DNA of 36,523 bases from SIG603 sp963611165 (GTDB lineage Bacteria; Bacillota; Clostridia; Oscillospirales; Acutalibacteraceae): assembly GCA_963611165.1 (NCBI GenBank), contig CAVDQG010000016.1:1-36523 (forward strand), written 5' to 3'. Shown in pieces: positions 31,865 to 36,523 of this stretch (positions within the stretch are counted from its first letter, which is position 1; each line of letters starts with the position of its first letter). A program made the position numbers and the translations under genes. The notes beneath the pieces were generated by a model. It was given only the letters and a program-made list of their open reading frames with translations, was not told the DNA's origin and ran no database searches.

Positions 31865-32149
31865 TCAGGATTTTTCTTCAAGCTTAATGAGGTGCTCCTC
31901 TGCGCTTATCACGCGCTTGAGTCCCTCGTCTATCTCTTTACAATGCTCCTCGCACTCGGGAATATTCTCGTCACGAAGATTGTTGTAGTAATATCTTCCA
32001 AGTGCGGCGTACTCTCTGTCAAGAGAAGCTCTCTCGCACTTTATAACCATTTTAAGTCTTGATATTATTCCGTTTTTTCTTATTGATTCATTCACGGAAT
32101 CCTTGATGTCGGATGCCGTTGTCAATGCTTTCTTTATGTTTTCGTTCAT
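31865..32149 (-). CDS. Small charged helical protein, unknown
   Basis: A 94-residue protein (96 if the ATG at 32155, which overlaps the upstream stop, is used; the ATG at 32149 has better spacing to a GGAG). The sequence is strongly helical with charged heptad-like stretches ('EEHCKEIDEGLKRVISAEEHLIKLEEKS' at the end), suggesting a coiled coil. The motif 'LDREYAALGRYYYNNL' recalls small 'serine endoprotease-like' hypothetical proteins, but I cannot name the family. It lies between the zinc-ribbon gene and the CpXC gene. Confidence 0.6.
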   Translation of the reverse strand: MNENIKKALTTASDIKDSVNESIRKNGIISRLKMVIKCERASLDREYAALGRYYYNNLRDENIPECEEHCKEIDEGLKRVISAEEHLIKLEEKS

Positions 32150-32151
32150 AA

Positions 32152-33258
32152 TCATTCTCCGTCTATTGCTTTAGTCGTGTAGTACCAGCCCCCGTTGTAA
32201 TTAACGAAGTTGATATAGAAATTTTCGTTTGTGTCATCATTCTCGGGTGTTATATCATATGCTGTAATGTAAAGCTCGCACCTGACCGTTACCGCATCGT
32301 TTCCGTCTATGCTTCCGCGGTCGTAAATCTCTTCAAAATTAAGGGAGAGATAAGACCACATGAAATCATAGTCCGTTCCTGAATTTTTCTGGATTTCCTT
32401 GAAAGCTTCGATACATGCGTTTTCTTTGCTTCCGCATGTTTTTATCAGTACTTTTGCTTTAGCGTTAATCGTGCTCTCGTCATCGTCAGCGCAGTCATAA
32501 TTTTGGCTTAATAAATCATTGTAGTCATAATTATAGAGAGCATAGGCAAGATCATCGCATGCCATACCAAGCTCGCTTTTCTCGGATGAAGATGACTTTG
32601 TAGAAAAAGTATCATATACAAGCGGTATAACTCCTATAAGAACATAAACCGCAAAGAAAACCATAATTATCTTTACAAGCTTTGAAGGACGCTTCTTTGT
32701 TCTTCCGTGCTTCTCCCACGATGCCGTGCTGTCGACTCGCTTTTTGGGAAGCTTTATCTCTTTAGGCTTAACTTCCTTAGCCTTCTGATTGCTTTGCAAA
32801 TATTCCCGAAACGCTTCGGCGCTTTTTTGAACCGTTGATTTATTTAACTCGTCAAGCTCCTTTTTCTCGGCTTCTTCCTTTTTGTCATAGCTTTCAAATT
32901 CGACGGCACGCTCGGTCGGGGCATAAACGCTTTGGTCAAATTCAAATCTCGAGAAGTCATTATACCTTGTATCGTTCGCAAAATAATCGAACCTATCGTC
33001 TCTTTGCTCGTATTCCTTATATTCGGAGTTGTTTCTCTCGCTCAAAAGCTCACGCTCTGCGAAAGTCATACCGCCGTCATCGGTTATGCCTTTGCTTTCT
33101 TTGAAATCTTTCGGCTTCAAAATTACGGCGTCTTTGTAATCCTTTGCGGGACAATCGTCATCGCTTATCAATCCCTTGCCTTTTGAAACAGCCGTACCGC
33201 AATACGGGCAAAACTTTGCGTTCTCGTCAACATTACTCTTGCATTTTGGACATTCCAT
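32152..33258 (-). CDS. Zinc-ribbon single-pass membrane protein
   Basis: This 368-residue protein has an N-terminal zinc ribbon (CPKC at residues 3-6, CPYC at 17-20), a long charged cytoplasmic region with predicted disorder and Lys/Glu-rich helices (about 30-190), one membrane helix (about 194-215) and an external C-terminal domain of about 150 residues ('MACDDLAYALYNYDYNDLLSQNYDC...'). Zinc ribbon plus membrane helix is a common Firmicutes layout with unknown roles, possibly envelope sensing. It is the first gene of the cluster that ends with ksgA. Confidence 0.7.
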   Translation of the reverse strand: MECPKCKSNVDENAKFCPYCGTAVSKGKGLISDDDCPAKDYKDAVILKPKDFKESKGITDDGGMTFAERELLSERNNSEYKEYEQRDDRFDYFANDTRYNDFSRFEFDQSVYAPTERAVEFESYDKKEEAEKKELDELNKSTVQKSAEAFREYLQSNQKAKEVKPKEIKLPKKRVDSTASWEKHGRTKKRPSKLVKIIMVFFAVYVLIGVIPLVYDTFSTKSSSSEKSELGMACDDLAYALYNYDYNDLLSQNYDCADDDESTINAKAKVLIKTCGSKENACIEAFKEIQKNSGTDYDFMWSYLSLNFEEIYDRGSIDGNDAVTVRCELYITAYDITPENDDTNENFYINFVNYNGGWYYTTKAIDGE

Positions 33259-33286
33259 AATTGTTCCCCTTTTTGTAACATATGAA

Positions 33287-33313
33287 TATTCGATAATATC
33301 ATTTTATCGAATA
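33287..33313. promoter_or_regulatory. 10-bp inverted repeat overlapping the zinc-ribbon gene promoter
   Basis: TATTCGATAA (33287-33296) and TTATCGAATA (33304-33313) flank a 7-base centre. A minus-strand promoter candidate, TTTAAC-17-TAAAAT, places its -10 box within the right arm, so this could be an operator. A second palindrome, TGGGTT-A-AACCCA, lies at about 33320-33332. Confidence 0.5.
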
Positions 33314-33355
33314 CTCATCTTGGGTTAAACCCATAAAACGGTAAAATAGAAGTGT

Positions 33356-34282
33356 TTAATTCTCTTTTTCAGCGTCAATTTTCAAAAGTCCGTCAAAGCA
33401 TTTTTTCGTGAGCTCACCGTCTGCAATTCCCACGGAAAAGCTTGTGGCAGAACCGCATGCCGTAGCCAAAAGCATTGCCTTGTGCTTGCTGTAGCCACGT
33501 TCGATTCCGGCAAGAAAACCTGCAAGCATGGAGTCGCCCGCTCCCGTCGTGTTGATAACTTCTCCGTCTGCGATTCCGAATTTTTCCGCACCCTCATCGC
33601 TTATCAGTACACTGCCCTTTGCTCCGAGAGAAATTATAACATTTTCGGCACCCATCTGCCTGAGCTTTTCGCCAAGCTCCAAAAGGTGGTTTTCGTCCTT
33701 TATTTTCGTTTTGAAAAGCTCTTCAAGTTCAAAATTATTCGGCTTTATCACGAATGGCTTGAATGAAAGAAGTTCCTTGAGCCTTTCGCCCGCAACATCA
33801 ACCGCCGTTCTGATGTTTTTACCCTCAAAAGCTTCCATTATGTGTAAATAAATGTCCTTAGGAAGTGACGGCTGAATATTTCCCGACAGAGTAACAAAGC
33901 TTCCGCTTGGAATTTCATCTATCTTTTCATAAAAGGCTTTAAGTTCATTATCAGAGACCTTTGGCCCCTTGCAATTGAGCTCCGACTCTTCCTGGGCATT
34001 CAGCTTCACATTTATTCTTGAAAATCCGTCAGAAAGCTTTACGAAATCGCACATAACACCCTTAGAGCTTAGCTGCTTCTCAATTTCGGCGCCGCTCATT
34101 CCGGCAGAAAATCCGAGTGCGGTCGATTTTATTCCGAGGGACGACAGCATAAAGCTTACATTTATGCCCTTGCCTCCGGCGACAAGACCTCTGCAGTCGG
34201 GACGCATAATCGTTCCGAGTTCTACTTTATCTAAAGCCAAAAGCAAATCAAGACTGGGATTTAAGGTTACCGTATATATCAT
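33356..34282 (-). CDS. fruK: PfkB-family sugar kinase, 1-phosphofructokinase-like
   Basis: This is a ribokinase-fold kinase of the FruK/LacC group, expected to phosphorylate fructose-1-phosphate (or tagatose-6-phosphate). The N-terminus 'YTVTLNPSLDLLLAL' and 'GGKGINVSFMLSSLG' are characteristic, and the catalytic GAGDSMLAGFLAG motif is near the C-terminus. Its 308 residues are normal. No fruR or fruA PTS gene is adjacent, which is unusual for fruK, so the substrate is less certain than the family. Confidence 0.85.
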   Translation of the reverse strand: MIYTVTLNPSLDLLLALDKVELGTIMRPDCRGLVAGGKGINVSFMLSSLGIKSTALGFSAGMSGAEIEKQLSSKGVMCDFVKLSDGFSRINVKLNAQEESELNCKGPKVSDNELKAFYEKIDEIPSGSFVTLSGNIQPSLPKDIYLHIMEAFEGKNIRTAVDVAGERLKELLSFKPFVIKPNNFELEELFKTKIKDENHLLELGEKLRQMGAENVIISLGAKGSVLISDEGAEKFGIADGEVINTTGAGDSMLAGFLAGIERGYSKHKAMLLATACGSATSFSVGIADGELTKKCFDGLLKIDAEKEN

Positions 34283-34324
34283 TTTGTTCCAACCTTTCGG
34301 GTATCCACATACCTATACTATTTT

Positions 34325-34353
34325 ATTTTAACACAAAGGAATTAACTAATCAA
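34325..34353 (-). promoter_or_regulatory. Promoter of the fruK-like gene
   Basis: On the minus strand TTGATT (34348-34353), 17 bases, TAAAAT (34325-34330). Confidence 0.65.
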
Positions 34354-34427
34354 CAATCCGAAAACATCAACTTGAAACGGCGATAAAATATCTTGAAAAA
34401 TTAATGAAAAAAATTTAAATTTTCCTC

Positions 34428-34455
34428 TTGAAAACGGTTAAAAAAAGAGTATAAC
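34428..34455 (+). promoter_or_regulatory. Promoter of the rightward MFS gene
   Basis: TTGAAA (34428-34433), 16 bases, TATAAC (34450-34455). It lies about 90 bases before the start codon. Confidence 0.5.
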
Positions 34456-34544
34456 TATGGTATGAACAAAAATATGAAACCATGAAGGTTTCACATAATT
34501 TATTATATTACAAATCTGACACAACCGCACGAAAGGGAAACTAT

Positions 34545-35726
34545 ATGCCAAACTCATCGATTAAATTCAAGGTTCTCTTCATGGAAATCTTCTATTGGTT
34601 CGGCTGGGCATTTGTCAGCTACCAAACCGTCTATCTCCAGAATAACGGTATGGATTCTTCATATATCGGCGTTTTGAATGCGATATGCTCGATAGTGGCA
34701 ATCATCGCCATGACAATCTGGGGAATGGTTTCCGATAAACTAAATTCCGTCAAACTGACATTCATCATATGTTTGATTATGAGTATGGTGCTCTATGGTT
34801 CTATCGGATTTTTACCTGCAAAAATCAAATTTGCATCCACCATGTTCCTCATCTATCTTCCGATTATGAACTTCGCGAAGGGGTCAATTTGTACGCTTCA
34901 CGATAATTTCTGCGTGAGACTTTGCACAGAGCACGGCATAAATTACGGCAGTAACCGTGCACTCGGCTCTCTCGCCTACACAATCGGCTGTTTGCTTCTC
35001 TCTTTTCTCTTAGTGCCGCTCACGGGAGTAAAATATACATTTCTCATGTACCTGATTGCCTCCGTCCCAGGACTTCTCTTTGTTGTTTCTCTTCCAAATC
35101 CAATGGTCGTGAAGAAACAAAGGGCTAAGCTTAATCCGAAGGAGCTTTTCAAGAATTATCACTATGTAACATTTTTAATCTTCATGGTTATCACTTACAT
35201 TCCGCTTAACTGCGAGTTTGGCTTTATCTCATATCTGATGGAGGCAAGAAATGTAAGCCTCGATAATTTCGGAGTTGTGTGTGCTATTCGAGCCTTGACA
35301 GAAGTACCTATTTTACTTTTTATCAATAAACTAAGAAATCGTTTCAAGCTAAAATACATTCTTCTCTCAGGAATATGCGTGCTCGCATGCGAAAGCTTTT
35401 TGACAGCATTTTTCTCCTATACACTGATAAGCGTAACACTGATAACATCTCTTATCGGCATCGGTAACGGAATTATTATCGGCACTACATCGCATTACCT
35501 CTATAAACTTGCTCCCGAAGAATTAAAAGCAACAGCCCATACATTCTACGGTGCCGCAACGGCAGGAGCATCATTTATCGGCTACTTAGTAGGAGGATTC
35601 GTGTTTAAATATCTCGGTGCGACTAAATTCTATCTGTTCCTCTTCTCAATGTACATGATAGCAATCGTGTTCTTCTCACTAAGCATAGCACTCTATAAGA
35701 AAACACCGAACCCGGCTGACGAATAA
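34545..35726 (+). CDS. MFS permease, MFS_1-like
   Basis: This 393-residue 12-helix permease of the MFS_1-like type has helix 1 'FMEIFYWFGWAFVSYQTVYLQNNG' and the motif-A-like loop 'WGMVSDKLNSVK'. The start chosen is the ATG at 34545 with an AAAGGG site; an upstream in-frame ATG (34482) lies inside the leader. Family members carry sugars, nucleosides or aromatic acids; nothing here fixes the substrate. It diverges from the fruK-like gene, so a shared sugar pathway is possible but unproven. A strong terminator follows. Confidence 0.85.
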   Translation: MPNSSIKFKVLFMEIFYWFGWAFVSYQTVYLQNNGMDSSYIGVLNAICSIVAIIAMTIWGMVSDKLNSVKLTFIICLIMSMVLYGSIGFLPAKIKFASTMFLIYLPIMNFAKGSICTLHDNFCVRLCTEHGINYGSNRALGSLAYTIGCLLLSFLLVPLTGVKYTFLMYLIASVPGLLFVVSLPNPMVVKKQRAKLNPKELFKNYHYVTFLIFMVITYIPLNCEFGFISYLMEARNVSLDNFGVVCAIRALTEVPILLFINKLRNRFKLKYILLSGICVLACESFLTAFFSYTLISVTLITSLIGIGNGIIIGTTSHYLYKLAPEELKATAHTFYGAATAGASFIGYLVGGFVFKYLGATKFYLFLFSMYMIAIVFFSLSIALYKKTPNPADE

Positions 35727-35729
35727 TAA

Positions 35730-35773
35730 AAAATTCCCGTTTGACGCAAAAAATCAAACGGGAATTTTCAATT
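35730..35773. terminator. Bidirectional terminator after the MFS permease
   Basis: AAAATTCCCGTTTGA (35730-35744) and TCAAACGGGAATTTT (35754-35768) form a 15-bp stem with T tracts on both strands. It also serves the small gene on the other strand. Confidence 0.9.
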
Positions 35774-35780
35774 TTTAAAA

Positions 35781-35909
35781 TCACAGCCTAAAAATATCGT
35801 GGAAAATACCGCCAATTATATTCATAAATTTAAAGAAAAGAATAATCGGAGCAAACATGATAACAAAGGGAGCTATAAATGTCCAAACCAACATTTTAAT
35901 AAAACACAT
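35781..35909 (-). CDS. 42-residue hydrophobic small protein
   Basis: The ATG at 35909 follows an AGAGGTGA site at correct spacing. The product starts MCFIKMLVWTF and has one long hydrophobic helix (about residues 5-30, 'APFVIMFAPIILFFKF'), then a short amphipathic end 'IGGIFHDIFRL'. The longer frame upstream to 36041 has no ribosome site and odd composition. It could be a membrane peptide or small toxin-like protein; no family is recognised. Confidence 0.55.
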   Translation of the reverse strand: MCFIKMLVWTFIAPFVIMFAPIILFFKFMNIIGGIFHDIFRL

Positions 35910-36156
35910 AAAATCACCTCTGACAAACAAAAAAGCAAATACATAAACCTCTGATTTTATTGTAACCTCGCCGAATTGCTTTGTAAAGAGAAATTTTAGA
36001 GTTGAGCGGTCACTGTCACAAAACAAACACAGTGAACACAAAAGTTTTTTCCACGCTTTTTACAAAAAGCGTGCGGGTGTGGGCGGAGCCCACAAGAGAA
36101 ATAAATAGCAGAAACTAAAAACGAAAGAACAGAGCGAAGCGATATAAAAAAAGACA

Positions 36157-36212
36157 GCAAAATAAAATACGTCAAGAATGCGAAGCATTCGCAGACGGGC
36201 ATTTTATTTTGC
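36157..36212. repeat. Nested stem-loop A with GAATGC-GAA-GCATTC apex
   Basis: Outer arms GCAAAATAAAAT (36157-36168) and ATTTTATTTTGC (36201-36212) pair perfectly; CGTC (36170-36173) pairs with GACG (36194-36197); the apex is a 6-bp hairpin with a GAA loop (36176-36190). Confidence 0.75.
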
Positions 36213-36263
36213 GGATTGCTTACATGAAAAGAAATTTGGAATACTAGTATATACAAATGGAAA

Positions 36264-36316
36264 GGCTGTCAAAGTTAACCAAAATGCGAAGCATTCGTGA
36301 CCCAGCTTTGACAGCC
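36264..36316. repeat. Nested stem-loop B with the same apex
   Basis: Outer arms GGCTGTCAAAG (36264-36274) and CTTTGACAGCC (36306-36316) pair perfectly. The apex AATGCGAAGCATTCG (36283-36297) is identical over 15 bases to that of stem-loop A (36177-36191), although the outer arms are unrelated. Confidence 0.75.
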
Positions 36317-36523
36317 GACTTATTTACGAAAAGAAAAAATAGAACAGAAAAGGCATTTTAAAACAAAAACAGTGCTCGGTCGACCGAAGGTCGCCCCTAC
36401 GGGCTAATCGGAAAAATATGCTTTACGGAAGCCCCGTAGCCTAACAAACTGACGAACTGTTTTGCACAAAAAATACAAATCACAAATATTAAAGCGATTC
36501 ATAAACAAAAAAAGAACACCTCA

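Larger units (their letters stand above)
36042..36523. other. Non-coding stretch rich in hairpin repeats
   Basis: No gene was found in this 480-base segment. It holds at least five inverted repeats: CACGCTTTTT/AAAAAGCGTG (36052-36073), TGTGGGC-GGA-GCCCACA (36078-36094), two nested stem-loops (separate entries), and CGACC-GAA-GGTCG plus GCCC-CTAC-GGGC at 36381-36404. The last of these resembles repetitive palindromic elements I recall from Clostridia genomes. Confidence 0.6.

Noticed and set aside
36157..36316. CRISPR-like repeat pair
   Set aside because: Only two copies share a 15-base core, the flanks are self-complementary arms rather than spacers, and no cas gene is present.
36377..36386. 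CGGTCGACCG palindrome as a stand-alone operator
   Set aside because: It is part of a larger repeat-type hairpin unit and has no promoter or gene next to it.

Overview
The window reads as a chromosomal segment of a low-to-mid GC Gram-positive anaerobe, most likely a Clostridia member of the Oscillospiraceae/Ruminococcaceae type. This rests on several things seen here: consensus sigma-A promoters with 17-bp spacers, a tyrosyl T-box leader, a PerR-like regulator next to a reverse rubrerythrin, the order dxs-tlyA-nadK-argR-recN, and a paired M16 protease module typical of Firmicutes. The genus is not determinable from the sequence alone. No rRNA, tRNA or CRISPR array was seen.

Left edge (1-1530): a tyrosine recombinase runs off the window and is preceded by a small helix-turn-helix/excisionase-like gene. 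Both read leftward from a perfect consensus promoter with a structured leader. The body of that mobile element is probably outside the window. Next come an SPFH/stomatin-NfeD membrane pair, a divergent PerR-like regulator with reverse rubrerythrin (peroxide defence) under a perfect 9-1-9 palindrome, a conserved-type asparagine synthetase that lacks the N-terminal glutaminase nucleophile, and a tandem DUF2442 protein.

Island (about 6624-11654): five kilobases bounded by 15-bp inverted repeats (14/15 identical) carry an MFS transporter, a large FMN/4Fe-4S/FAD reductase of the old yellow enzyme/2,4-dienoyl-CoA reductase class, and a divergent TetR-family regulator with palindromic operator candidates. 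They also carry two decayed fragments: a sensor-kinase C-terminus and an IS3-type transposase C-terminal half. The right repeat ends two bases from the copA stop codon. This looks like a transferred, substrate-inducible reduction module and is the strongest candidate for an undescribed system. The reductase also lacks the usual His/His (or His/Asn) carbonyl-binding pair while keeping the tyrosine.

Copper and core genes (11657-27388): csoR-copA has CsoR-type palindromes in its promoter. The copA frame ends in two extra metal-binding domains, and the last of these has its own ribosome-binding site and start codon, so a free CopZ-like chaperone is probably also made. luxS and T-box-controlled tyrS follow. 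Then comes a long leftward run: ymfF-ymfH-lgt-folD-dxs-tlyA-nadK-argR-recN. The usual xseA-xseB-ispA genes are absent between folD and dxs.

Right part (27389-36523): an orphan CsoR-like sensor with a histidine-rich N-terminus; a leftward cluster of zinc-ribbon membrane protein, small helical protein, CpXC-domain protein, GT-C-like multi-pass membrane protein, ksgA and a small membrane protein; a lone 1-phosphofructokinase-like gene divergent from an MFS permease; a 42-residue hydrophobic peptide gene; and a terminal non-coding stretch packed with hairpins, two of which share an identical 15-nt apex.
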